From: Streptomyces lacrimifluminis
Lineage (GTDB): Bacteria; Actinomycetota; Actinomycetes; Streptomycetales; Streptomycetaceae
Assembly (NCBI RefSeq): GCF_014646095.1
Contig: NZ_BMMU01000017.1
Coordinates: forward strand, 41,094 to 105,093
DNA length: 64,000 nt
Direction of reading: 5' to 3'
Shown piece after piece: positions 26,365 to 34,110 of this stretch. The number at the start of each line of letters is the position of its first letter. Position 1 is the first letter of the stretch. Under the pieces are notes generated by a model. The model searched no databases, was not told where the DNA came from, and was given only the letters and a program-made list of their open reading frames with translations. Position numbers and translations under genes: made by a program.

Positions 26365-27429
26365 GTGAACGTCAAGTCTCGCGCCAAGGTCGGCGCCGCG
26401 GTTCTCGGTGCTGCCGCTCTGGGTGTCGGTGTTCTGTCCACCCCTGCCTCTGCGGACTACTCGACTCCCTCGTGGCGCACCCTCGCGGGTGTCGGCTCGG
26501 ACACCACGCAGTACGTGGTGAACGGCCTTGGTGGCGTCGCCGTCGACGCAGGCGGCGCCCTGTTCATCGGTTCGTGGGACGCCGTCCCGTCCACCGGTGC
26601 CACCACCACGATCACCCCCAAGGACCCCGCGACGCACCCGCACTGTGCGAACATCGTCCGCCCGAACGGTTCCTCGGCCGGCATCGACAAGCTGAACGCC
26701 GAGGTCGCCGACACGACCACGGCGGACTGCGTCGACTTCGCCCGTTCCTCGCGCGGCCCGTCCACCGCGGGTACGAACCTCACCTTCATCCCGTTCGGCA
26801 AGGACGCGGTCACCTACGCGACCGACCTGGGCAGCACGCTGCCGACGAACCTGACGAAGGCGCAGCTCGCCTCCATCTACCAGACGTGCACCTTCGTGAA
26901 CGCCTCGGGCGCCACCCAAACGGTCTCCAAGGCCCTGCTGCCGCAGAGCGGTTCGGGCACCCGGACGTACTGGCTGAGCTCCATCGGCGTGACCGAGGCG
27001 CAGATCGCCACGGCCAAGGCCGCCGGCTGTGTCGACGACACGGTGCAGGAGCACGACGGTGCGGCGATCACCAGCGGCACCCAGATCATGCCGATGTCGG
27101 TGGCGCAGTGGCTCGCCCAGGGCAAGTCCCTCCCGAACGTCCCGAACCGTCGTGGTGAGTCGCGTCTGCGCAGCATCGAGGGCACGGCCCCGACCACCGG
27201 CACGGGCACGGCCATCGAGCTCAACCCGAACTTCTTCTTCTCCCGCGACGTGTACAACGTCGTCCCGACCACCAAGCTCACCGACGCGACCATCGCTCGC
27301 GCCTTCGTCGGTGCCACCTCCCAGGTCTGCGCGAACCTCGCCACCATCAAGACCTACGGCTTCGGTGACCTCAGTGCCGACTCCGGGGCGTCCAGCTGCG
27401 GTGACGTCAACCTCACGGGCAACCGGTAG
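26365..27429 (+). CDS. Secreted PstS-like (type II) substrate-binding protein without anchor
   Basis: A 354-residue protein with a signal peptide (GVGVLSTPASA, cleavage ~residue 31) and no lipobox, TM tail or sorting signal, so it should be free in the wall or medium. Binding-protein motifs: LAGVGSDTTQYVVNGLG, FARSSRGPS, and LPQSGSGTRTYW, which parallel the anion-contacting loops of PstS. The GTG start has GAGGAG a few nt upstream. It is preceded by a 167-bp gap and followed by a terminator, so it is probably its own transcription unit within the locus. A collapsed copy lies at 30983-31164. Confidence 0.78.
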   Translation: MNVKSRAKVGAAVLGAAALGVGVLSTPASADYSTPSWRTLAGVGSDTTQYVVNGLGGVAVDAGGALFIGSWDAVPSTGATTTITPKDPATHPHCANIVRPNGSSAGIDKLNAEVADTTTADCVDFARSSRGPSTAGTNLTFIPFGKDAVTYATDLGSTLPTNLTKAQLASIYQTCTFVNASGATQTVSKALLPQSGSGTRTYWLSSIGVTEAQIATAKAAGCVDDTVQEHDGAAITSGTQIMPMSVAQWLAQGKSLPNVPNRRGESRLRSIEGTAPTTGTGTAIELNPNFFFSRDVYNVVPTTKLTDATIARAFVGATSQVCANLATIKTYGFGDLSADSGASSCGDVNLTGNR

Positions 27430-27460
27430 TCGTTGACCGCCACCTGACCTCCGCGTGACG

Positions 27461-27486
27461 GCCGGGCACCCCTCCAGGTGCCCGGC
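27461..27486 (+). terminator. Terminator after the secreted binding protein
   Basis: GCCGGGCACC pairs perfectly with GGTGCCCGGC around a 6-nt loop, 31 nt after the stop codon. No T-run, as is usual in streptomycetes. Confidence 0.75.
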
Positions 27487-27539
27487 TCCACGCGCTGTCC
27501 CGTACTCCGTCCGCCAACCGTCCCCCGGGGGCAACCGCA

Positions 27540-29003
27540 ATGACAGTGCTACGTCCGTTTCGAAGAGTCGCCGCGATCGTGGCCGCCTGCGCCCTGCTCG
27601 CCGTGGGCATGGTGACCCTGGTCGCCTTCCAGAGCCAGCCCGCCCGGGCGGCGTCCGCCGGGGAGTTCGCCCTGGAGCCCACCAGCGGCAAGCTGAGTGA
27701 TCCGCAGCCCTTCGCCGGTTCCCTCGTGATCCCCGGCGCGTGTCCTGACATCACCATCGAAGACCTCAACTGGAACAGCTTCCTCAACCTGTACCTGGTC
27801 AAGGCCGACGACACCCAGGTGACGGCGCTGATGGGGATCAGCGCGGGGGCACCCTTCACCGAAGCGACGTCGACGGTCTCACTGAAGCCGGCGGACAACC
27901 CGGGGATGGCCGTGTCCAGCCTGGCGGGGGCCATCACGGGCGACGGCACGTACGAGTTGCGCGTACGGTGCGTGGACCCGTGGGACCTGAGCCCTGCTCC
28001 CGACTCCGTCGTGCCCGGTGACCCGTACTGGAGCCAGAAGATCACCGTCACCGGCGACAACTGGGTGGTCGGTGAGGGTGCCGAGGCCACGACCAGCGAG
28101 CTGACGTACAGCCCCTCCACCCCCGAGCCCGGCCAGGAGGTGACGCTCAGCGCGACCGTCACCCCGGCGGGGGCGGCGGGCACCGTGGCGTTCCTGGACG
28201 GCGAGACGTCGCTGGGACAGGCCACGGTCGCCAGTGGGAAGGCCGAGCTCAGGACGTCGGCGCTGACCGAAGGGCTGCACAGGATCGTCGCCCGTTTCAC
28301 GCCCACGGACACCACCAAGTGGGCGGTCTCCGAGTCCGCGTCCAAAGACGTGACCGTGCAGGCACCGCGGGTCGAGATGCAGAACGCCTCGGGGGAGCGG
28401 CTGCCCGTCAACCCCGAGTTGCAGCGCGGCCAGGAGGTGAAACTCATCCTCCGTGGCTGCCCGGCGGCCACGTCGTACGCCGTCGCCCTCAACGGGAACG
28501 ACACCGAATTCCCGGGGGCCACGGCCGACGCGAGCGGAACGGTGACCTGGGCGTCCCTGAAGGTTCCGGACGACGCCGTCGGCGGAAACAACGCGTGGAG
28601 GCTGACCCCGGCGTGCAACAGCGTCGACACGGTGTCCTTCACCGTCCCGGAGCCGTCCGGGTCCCCGTCGCCGACCGCCACCGACGACCCGACCGGTGAC
28701 CCGACGGACGATCCCACGGACGATCCGACCGGCGATCCCACCGACGACCCGACCGACGGCGGTTCGGGCGACACCTCCGGTACGACGTCCGGCACCACCT
28801 CCGGAACGACCGGCGGTTCGGGCACGACCGGTGGCGCCGGCGCCACCGGCGGCACATCGCCCCAGGGCGGCCTCGCCTCCACCGGCAGCCAGATCGCGCT
28901 GTTCTCCGGCGTCGGAGCCGTCGCCCTCCTCGCGGCCGGCATCTTCGCCGTCAGGTTCGGCCGCCGCAACGGGCTGCTGGCCTTCGGGGAGCCCCGCCCG
29001 TAA
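27540..29003 (+). CDS. Surface protein with Ig-like repeat and LASTG sorting signal
   Basis: A 487-residue secreted protein: signal peptide (cleavage near ARAASA, ~residue 38), an unrecognised N-terminal domain with a Cys pair, a Big_3-type Ig-like domain (~190-280; TYSPSTPEPGQEVTLSATVT, VAFLDGETSLGQATV), a second beta-rich domain, an Asp/Pro/Thr-rich stalk (repeats of DDPTGDPT), a Gly/Thr stretch, and a sorting signal: LASTG, a hydrophobic helix (FSGVGAVALLAAGIFAV) and an RFGRR tail. LAxTG is the motif used by class E sortases of actinomycetes. A sortase-like gene follows directly. Confidence 0.82.
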   Translation: MTVLRPFRRVAAIVAACALLAVGMVTLVAFQSQPARAASAGEFALEPTSGKLSDPQPFAGSLVIPGACPDITIEDLNWNSFLNLYLVKADDTQVTALMGISAGAPFTEATSTVSLKPADNPGMAVSSLAGAITGDGTYELRVRCVDPWDLSPAPDSVVPGDPYWSQKITVTGDNWVVGEGAEATTSELTYSPSTPEPGQEVTLSATVTPAGAAGTVAFLDGETSLGQATVASGKAELRTSALTEGLHRIVARFTPTDTTKWAVSESASKDVTVQAPRVEMQNASGERLPVNPELQRGQEVKLILRGCPAATSYAVALNGNDTEFPGATADASGTVTWASLKVPDDAVGGNNAWRLTPACNSVDTVSFTVPEPSGSPSPTATDDPTGDPTDDPTDDPTGDPTDDPTDGGSGDTSGTTSGTTSGTTGGSGTTGGAGATGGTSPQGGLASTGSQIALFSGVGAVALLAAGIFAVRFGRRNGLLAFGEPRP

Positions 29004-29017
29004 CAGCGGACGGAGCA

Positions 29018-29049
29018 CGGGCGGCGGGCCACCACCTCCCCGCCGCCCG
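29018..29049 (+). terminator. Perfect hairpin between the LASTG protein and the sortase-like gene
   Basis: CGGGCGGCGGG (29018-29028) pairs with CCCGCCGCCCG (29039-29049) around a 10-nt loop, 15 nt after the stop codon. It may terminate transcription or only reduce expression of the sortase-like gene and pstB. Confidence 0.7.
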
Positions 29050-29095
29050 CGCCTGTCGTTTCGCCACCCCATACCTCTCCACAGGAGCGCACCCC

Positions 29096-30037
29096 GTGAC
29101 CGTGTTGTCCCCGCCCCCGCCGTCCGCCGCGCCGCCGGTGCCGGCGCCCGCACCCGAGCCCCGGCCCGCCTCGGGGCCGCCCCGGGCCGAGCGCCCCGGC
29201 TTCGCGTTCGCCGGGGCGGCGATGTGCCTGCTCGCGGCGCTGCTGCTCGGCTTCGCGGCCAACCTCACCCTCGTGGGCCACCTCCAGCACAGCCGCGACC
29301 AGCAGACCGCCTACGACGAACTCCGGCGGCAACTCGCCCTGGGCACAGCACCGGTGGGCCAGCAGACGTACGACGGCAAGATGCTGCAGCCGGGCGCGCC
29401 CGTCGCGCTGCTGCGCATCCCCGTGCTGGGCCTGAAGGAGGTCGTCGGGGAGGGCACCACCTCCGGGGTGCTGATGTCCGGCCCCGGCCACCGCCGGGAC
29501 ACCCCGCTGCCGGGACAGGCAGGCACCAGCCTGATCATGGGCCGCCAGTGGGGGTACGGCAGCCCGTTCAACGAGCTGCGCAAGCTGCCCGTCGGGACCG
29601 AGATCCGGGTGACGACCGGTCAGGGCACGGCCGTCTACGAGGTCTCGGGCATCCGCCGCGAGGGCGACCCGCTGCCGGCCACCCTCAAGGAGGGCGAGGG
29701 CCGGCTCACGCTCATCACGGCCGACGGATCGCCCTACACGCCCTCGGGCACCCTCCGCGTCGACGCCACCCTGACGAGCGACGCCCAGCCCAGTCCGCCC
29801 CGCCCGCTGACGCTCGCCTGGATAGGCGAGGCCGAGCAGGCCATGGGCACCGAGAACGGGGCCTGGCTCCCGGTCTTCCTCTGGTCGCAGGCGCTGCTCG
29901 CTGCGGCGCTGCTCACCATGGCCGCGTACCGCGTGTGGGGCCGCTGGCAGACCTGGGTCGTCGGCGTGCCCGTACTGGCCGCCCTCGGCCTCGCAGTCTC
30001 CGGCGCCGCCACCCGTCTGCTGCCCAACCTGCTTTGA
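29096..30037 (+). CDS. Sortase-fold protein lacking catalytic His and Cys (pseudo-sortase)
   Basis: A 313-residue protein: Pro-rich N-terminus, one TM helix (~residues 40-62), a sortase domain (~85-225), then two C-terminal TM helices. The domain follows class E sortases closely (LLRIPVLGLKEVVGEG, SGPGHRRDTPLPGQAGTS, SPFNELRKLPVGTEI). However, where the catalytic His should be (normally xAGHR) it reads LIMGRQWGYG, and where the catalytic Cys should be (normally LTLxTC) it reads LTLITADGSP; only the final Arg (TLRVDA) remains. The frame is intact and well composed, so this looks like a kept pseudoenzyme and not a decayed gene. It could bind LAxTG proteins or act as scaffold for the Pst-like complex. 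Confidence 0.82.
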   Translation: MTVLSPPPPSAAPPVPAPAPEPRPASGPPRAERPGFAFAGAAMCLLAALLLGFAANLTLVGHLQHSRDQQTAYDELRRQLALGTAPVGQQTYDGKMLQPGAPVALLRIPVLGLKEVVGEGTTSGVLMSGPGHRRDTPLPGQAGTSLIMGRQWGYGSPFNELRKLPVGTEIRVTTGQGTAVYEVSGIRREGDPLPATLKEGEGRLTLITADGSPYTPSGTLRVDATLTSDAQPSPPRPLTLAWIGEAEQAMGTENGAWLPVFLWSQALLAAALLTMAAYRVWGRWQTWVVGVPVLAALGLAVSGAATRLLPNLL

Positions 30038-30058
30038 CCGACGAGGAGTTCAACCATC

Positions 30059-30934
30059 ATGTCCGACACCAACAACACGCTCGTCGACGCGGTCCATGCC
30101 CCGACGGTGAAGCTGGAGACCGTGCGGACGAGCAGGCCCGCCGACACCCCGGCGAGCAACCCGGCCACCCTGGAGGCCGACTCCGTCTCGGCCTGGTTCG
30201 GTGACCACAAGGTCCTGGAGCAGGTGTCGCTCTCCATGCCCGCCCGCAAGGTCACCGCGCTCATCGGCCCGTCCGGCTGCGGCAAGTCCACCTTCCTGCG
30301 GATCCTCAACCGTATGCACGAACTGATCGGCTCCGCCTCCCTCTCGGGCCGGGTGCTGCTCGACGGCGAGGACATCTACGACCGGGGCCGTCGTATCACC
30401 CACGCCCGCCGCCAGATCGGCATGGTCTTCCAGAAGCCCAACCCCTTTCCGGCGATGTCGATCTACGACAACGTCACGGCGGGCCTGAAGCTGGGCGGCA
30501 TCAGGGCCGGCCGCGACGACAAGGACGTACTCGTCGAGGAGTGCCTGACGAAGGCGGGCCTGTGGAAAGAGGTCCGCGACCGGCTCCGGCAGCCCGGCGG
30601 CGCGCTCTCCGGCGGCCAGCAGCAGCGCCTGTGCATCGCGCGGTCGCTGGCGGTACGCCCGAGGGTCCTCCTCATGGACGAGCCGTGCTCGGCCCTGGAC
30701 CCCACCTCCACCCGCCGCATCGAGGAGACGATCCACGAGCTGTCCGAAGAGGTCACCATCGTGATCGTCACCCACAACATGCAGCAGGCGGCCCGCGTCT
30801 CCGACCAGTGCGCGTTCTTCCTCGCCGAACAGGGCACTCCCGGCCTCATCGTCGAGCACGGCACCACACGCGCGATGTTCGACAACCCGCAGGATCCGCG
30901 CACGACGGACTACGTCAACGGACGCTTCGGATAA
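30059..30934 (+). CDS. pstB: Phosphate-type ABC transporter ATPase PstB (paralogue)
   Basis: A 291-residue cytoplasmic ATPase. Walker A GPSGCGKSTFLRILNRM, the PstB-specific VFQKPNPFPAMSIYDNV, ABC signature LSGGQQQRL, Walker B VLLMDEPCSALDP, and switch His in VTHNMQQA are all intact. It has a ~35-residue N-terminal extension before the usual PstB start. It should power PstC/PstA encoded ~9 kb upstream. No phoU follows, in contrast to many pst operons. The gene lies 21 nt after the pseudo-sortase and is probably cotranscribed with it. Confidence 0.9.
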   Translation: MSDTNNTLVDAVHAPTVKLETVRTSRPADTPASNPATLEADSVSAWFGDHKVLEQVSLSMPARKVTALIGPSGCGKSTFLRILNRMHELIGSASLSGRVLLDGEDIYDRGRRITHARRQIGMVFQKPNPFPAMSIYDNVTAGLKLGGIRAGRDDKDVLVEECLTKAGLWKEVRDRLRQPGGALSGGQQQRLCIARSLAVRPRVLLMDEPCSALDPTSTRRIEETIHELSEEVTIVIVTHNMQQAARVSDQCAFFLAEQGTPGLIVEHGTTRAMFDNPQDPRTTDYVNGRFG

Positions 30935-30982
30935 GCGGATGAGGGCGTTCGAGCCGTGGCCCAGCAGGTGAGGAGTTCACCC

Positions 30983-31164
30983 ATGAACGTCAGGTCCCGC
31001 TCCGCAACGGCCGCCGCGCTTCCCGGTGCGGCGGCTCTCCGCCTCGGCTTCCTGCCCACCCCCGCCTCCGCGGCCCCCCGAGGAGCTACGGCTTCGGCGA
31101 CCTCGGCGAGGACGGCGCACCGTCCGACCGCGGTGACATCTCGCTCACGGGCAGGCGGCAGCCG
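30983..31164 (+). pseudogene. Collapsed duplicate of the secreted PstS-like protein
   Basis: The first ~30 codons repeat the leader of the gene at 26365 (MNVRSRS... to PTPASA versus MNVKSRA... to STPASA), including the upstream GAGGAGTTCA. Directly after, in another frame, comes RSYGFGDLGEDGAPSDRGDI and SLTG, matching the C-terminal KTYGFGDLSADSGASSCGDV and NLTG. About 1 kb between signal peptide and C-terminus is gone and the joint (~31075) is out of frame. The end runs into the start of the next gene. Confidence 0.85.
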
Positions 31165-32001
31165 GTGATCGTCGGCCGGTCCGACCAACCGCCCGGGGGC
31201 GCCACCTCCCGAGGCGCCCCGCCCCGCGGCCGGGCAACTGCTCCGGCCTTCCTGGGACTTGTCGCGGCCGTCGCCCTTGCGGGCTGTGCCGTCCCAGGCG
31301 GGTCCGACGAGCCCTCGGGGGCCCCGCCGTCGTCCGCCCCGTCCGTGCTTTCCTCCGCTCTCCCGTCCGCCGAGCGGGAGGCGGAGGGCTCGGCCGGGCG
31401 CTCCGCTCCCGCGCAGCCGCCCCCAGAGGCGGTGCCGACCGACCCCGCTCCCACAGCCGCCCCCACCGACCCCCCGCTTCACCCCACCCCGTCCCGGAGC
31501 GCGTCCACCGCGTCGCTGGAGGCGACACTCCCGGACCCGTCACCCACGGCGTCCCCGTCCGCTCCGTCACGCCCCCGCGCCACGCCGACCGAGGCACCCC
31601 GCGCCGAGACGTCCGACGGGCGCAGCCGTGACGGTTCGACCACCCTCCGGATAGGTTCCTGGTCGGCCCGTGTCGTCCGGGGCGGGCAGGAGGAGGTGGA
31701 CAGGTGCCAGGAAGCCGTGCAGTGGACGGGGCCCGACCTCGGGACGACGGAGGACGGCTTCGCGCTGCGGACCGCCGTCGTCGTGGGCCACGACTACTGC
31801 GGGTTCGACCGGTTCGCCGAACTGCCCGTGGGCACGGTCGTCACGGCCACGACACCGCGCGGCACGTTCGAGTACCGCGTGTACGCCCGTCATGTCTCAC
31901 CCGGCCGCGGTACCCCCTCCCACGGCCTCTACTGGGGCGACCTCACCCTTCAGTCCTGCGTCGGCCCGGACACGGGTTTCAGCTATCTCATGCGGGTGTG
32001 A
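31165..32001 (+). CDS. Lipoprotein with a sortase-like domain (His/Cys/Arg retained)
   Basis: A 278-residue protein. A lipobox VALAGC puts the lipidated Cys at about residue 41. A ~110-residue Pro/Ser/Thr-rich stalk follows. The last ~125 residues resemble a sortase fold: TAVVVGHDYCGFDRFAEL carries the His, LTLQSC carries the Cys, and FSYLMR the Arg, in the order and spacing of the sortase catalytic triad. The gene begins (GTG) inside the end of the collapsed binding-protein copy. If active it would be a lipid-anchored sortase beside a catalytically dead one. The distance to known classes is large, so activity is uncertain. Confidence 0.68.
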   Translation: MIVGRSDQPPGGATSRGAPPRGRATAPAFLGLVAAVALAGCAVPGGSDEPSGAPPSSAPSVLSSALPSAEREAEGSAGRSAPAQPPPEAVPTDPAPTAAPTDPPLHPTPSRSASTASLEATLPDPSPTASPSAPSRPRATPTEAPRAETSDGRSRDGSTTLRIGSWSARVVRGGQEEVDRCQEAVQWTGPDLGTTEDGFALRTAVVVGHDYCGFDRFAELPVGTVVTATTPRGTFEYRVYARHVSPGRGTPSHGLYWGDLTLQSCVGPDTGFSYLMRV

Positions 32002-32307
32002 ACGCGATCGTCACCTGATGGAGAAGCCGGCACTGGGGGCGTCGTTTGGATCGGCCCGGCTGCGAGGTGGTGCCTTTTTCCGAACTCAGGGCCCCTGATC
32101 GCGGAATGTGGAGGCAGCGTTCGTGGGCATGCGTCGTCGATGACGTCCGAGCAGTGTCAGTGGGCAACGGCTGAACAGGCACCCCGGTGTGCGGGCCTCG
32201 GTGTGGGCGGTCGGCGGTTCTCGAGGACTTGGGCAGGCCGTCCACGGAGTACGGCGGCCTGCCAGGTCCTGCCTGCCGAATCCGGCCGAAGCCGACAGCG
32301 ATTGCGG
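32002..32307. other. Convergent intergenic region, no gene seen
   Basis: About 300 bp between convergent genes. No terminator-quality hairpin or coding pattern was found. Confidence 0.5.
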
Positions 32308-33150
32308 TCAGAGGCCGATGTCAGTCAGCCACTGTTCGGTGGTGCGGGGGGTGATGCCGAGCAGCTTCTGGGCGGAGTCCTCCGGTGCGATCGAGCGGTC
32401 GGGCAGCGTGCTCATGGCCTGGTAGAGGCCGGCGACGTCGGCGGCGGGGCCCTCACCGATCACGGGCGCGACGGAGGCGCGCATCTGCTCGGCGGTGATC
32501 GGCTCGAAGACCACGTTCTTGCCGAAGTGAGCGCCGAACGCTTGGGCGAGGTCCGGTCCGGTGATCGCCGGGTACTGGCCGACGGAGACCACACCGGTCA
32601 CGTCGTGGCGGTCGAACAGGGCGACGACGACATCGGCGATGTCCAGGTGGGACGCCCAGGAGACGGGGAAGTCGGCGCGGATCGGGTAAGGCAGCACGCC
32701 CCGCTCGCGGACCGTGTCGAGGACGTACGGCATGAGCAGGTTCTCCAGGTACAGCGTGGGCGCGATCACCGCATTCGACACCCCGCTGTCCGCCAGGCCG
32801 CTGAGCAGGATCGCGGCCGCGCCGCCGGTGTCGGGGTCGGTCGGGGAGCCGCTGGTGGAGAAAACCACGCGGGCCGGGCGGGCCGCGCGGACGGCGGCGA
32901 CGACGTTGCGCGCGTAGGTCTGGCGGTCCTCTTCCGAGGTGATCGGCAGGTGGATGAACACGCCGTGGGCGCCGCGGTATGCCTCGGCCAGTGCCTCCGT
33001 GGAGGAGTATCCGGCGGCTACGACGCTTGCGCCGTCCACGACGGTGTCCGGGTTGCGGGTCAGAGCGGTCACGGGCTTGCCCGCGGCGGCGAGAGCGGCG
33101 ACGACGGGGGCACCCTGGGCGCCGGTGGCGCCGTGAATCACGTAGGTCAT
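32308..33150 (-). CDS. NmrA-family NAD(P)-binding protein
   Basis: A 280-residue atypical SDR. It opens with MTYVIHGATGAQGAPVV, whose GATGAQG is the NmrA-type dinucleotide loop, and continues with FIHLPITSEE, VFSTSGSP and PTLYLENLL, as in NmrA/QOR2-like proteins. Such proteins act as NADPH-dependent quinone or aldehyde reductases or as redox-sensing regulators. It is divergent from an HxlR regulator 65 bp away with a shared operator, so it is very likely the regulator's target. Confidence 0.85.
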   Translation of the reverse strand: MTYVIHGATGAQGAPVVAALAAAGKPVTALTRNPDTVVDGASVVAAGYSSTEALAEAYRGAHGVFIHLPITSEEDRQTYARNVVAAVRAARPARVVFSTSGSPTDPDTGGAAAILLSGLADSGVSNAVIAPTLYLENLLMPYVLDTVRERGVLPYPIRADFPVSWASHLDIADVVVALFDRHDVTGVVSVGQYPAITGPDLAQAFGAHFGKNVVFEPITAEQMRASVAPVIGEGPAADVAGLYQAMSTLPDRSIAPEDSAQKLLGITPRTTEQWLTDIGL

Positions 33151-33155
33151 GAACC

Positions 33156-33198
33156 CATTAGTGCATGTGATGCATCAGTTACATCAACTGCACTAATG
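33156..33198. promoter_or_regulatory. Operator between the NmrA and HxlR genes
   Basis: A perfect 10-bp inverted repeat: CATTAGTGCA (33156-33165) and TGCACTAATG (33189-33198), arms 23 bp apart, with a palindrome GATGCATC in the middle. It lies just upstream of both divergent start codons and is the expected binding site for the HxlR protein. Confidence 0.75.
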
Positions 33199-33215
33199 GA
33201 GTTACCGTTGAAAAC

Positions 33216-33551
33216 ATGACTGATCTCTGTCTGCCCGAGTGCGGTGTCGCCCGGTTCCTCACTCTGCTCAACGGCCCGTGGGCAACACTGATCGTGCGCG
33301 AACTGCTGCACGGCCCGCATCGCTTCACCGAGCTGCGCGAGGCCCTGCCGGGTATCAGCCCGCACACCCTGACCAGTCGGCTGCGCCAGTTCGAGCGGCA
33401 CGGCATCGTGACGCGCACCACGTACGCGGAGATCCCGCCGCGCGTCGTGTACGAGCTGACCCCTCTCGGTGAGGGGCTGAGCGACGTTCTGGAGGCCATG
33501 GGGACCTGGGCCATGACGGTGCCGGATCCGGGGGCCGACGTCACCGTCTGA
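33216..33551 (+). CDS. HxlR-family winged-helix transcriptional regulator
   Basis: A 111-residue regulator with the HxlR pattern: an early Cys (LPECGVARFL), GPWATLIVRELLHGPHRFTE, the recognition helix region GISPHTLTSRLRQFE, and the wing RVVYELTPLGEGL. Many HxlR proteins with a single N-terminal Cys sense quinones or reactive aldehydes through that residue; here Cys5 and Cys9 are candidates. It is divergent from the NmrA gene and probably represses both. A strong hairpin follows its stop codon immediately. Confidence 0.9.
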   Translation: MTDLCLPECGVARFLTLLNGPWATLIVRELLHGPHRFTELREALPGISPHTLTSRLRQFERHGIVTRTTYAEIPPRVVYELTPLGEGLSDVLEAMGTWAMTVPDPGADVTV

Positions 33552-33580
33552 CGTACGCCACCGCCCGGTGGTGGCGTACG
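33552..33580 (+). terminator. Terminator of the HxlR gene
   Basis: CGTACGCCACC pairs with GGTGGCGTACG (11 bp, perfect) around a 7-nt loop, starting 1 nt after the stop codon. Confidence 0.8.
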
Positions 33581-33583
33581 CGG

Positions 33584-33780
33584 TCACGCCGAGGACACGA
33601 GCCTCTGCCGCAGGGCGTCGTCGTCGTTGTCGTTGTGGTGGACGACCTCCTCGAAGCGCAGTTGCGAGCCGTGCAGCTGGTGGCGGGGTTCCGGCCGATC
33701 AGGTAGGCGCCCTCGGCGGGCGCGCTCAGCCAATAGCTCTCCGGCTGCCCGCCGCGGCCCTCGAGCCAGCCGGGAACCCA
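33584..33780 (-). other. Possible frame-broken remnant at the edge of the integrated element
   Basis: The minus strand shows GGQPESYWLSAPAEGAYLIG in one frame and FEEVVHHNDNDDDALRQRL plus a stop in another. Joined by one frameshift they would make a plausible C-terminal fragment of an unrecognised protein. It may be cargo of the integrative element. Confidence 0.3.
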
Positions 33781-33784
33781 CCTG

Positions 33785-34110
33785 ACCGTGTGCGCTTCCG
33801 TGTGGCATCGCTTCGGCGAGCAGGTCGACGTGCGGCCCATCGAGGAGTTCGGGGCGGGGGAGCGGCTTACCTCCGCGGCTGTCGCGGGCTACATCGCGAA
33901 GTACGCCACCAAGGGTGCCGAGTCCGCCGGCGCTGTCGACGGCCGGATTCACCAGGCGCGGGAGTTGGTCATGCTGCCGGTCCGGGCGCATGTCCTCCGC
34001 ATGATCAGTACGTGCTGGTGGCTCGGTGGTCTGCCCGCGTTCGAACCGCTCGGATTGCGGCGCTGGGCGCACATGCTCGGCTACGGCGGCCACTTCTCCA
34101 CCAAGTCGCG
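33785..34110 (+). pseudogene. RepSA-type replication initiator fragment of an integrative element
   Basis: The frame reads WHRFGEQVDVRPI, AVAGYIAKYATKGAES, VMLPVRAHVLRMISTCWWLG and RRWAHMLGYGGHFSTKSR. These are the conserved C-terminal motifs of RepSA-like initiators of pSAM2-type integrative and conjugative elements. Both the N-terminal two thirds and the last residues are missing. At ~34105 the sequence passes directly into an integrase fragment in another frame. Confidence 0.8.
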
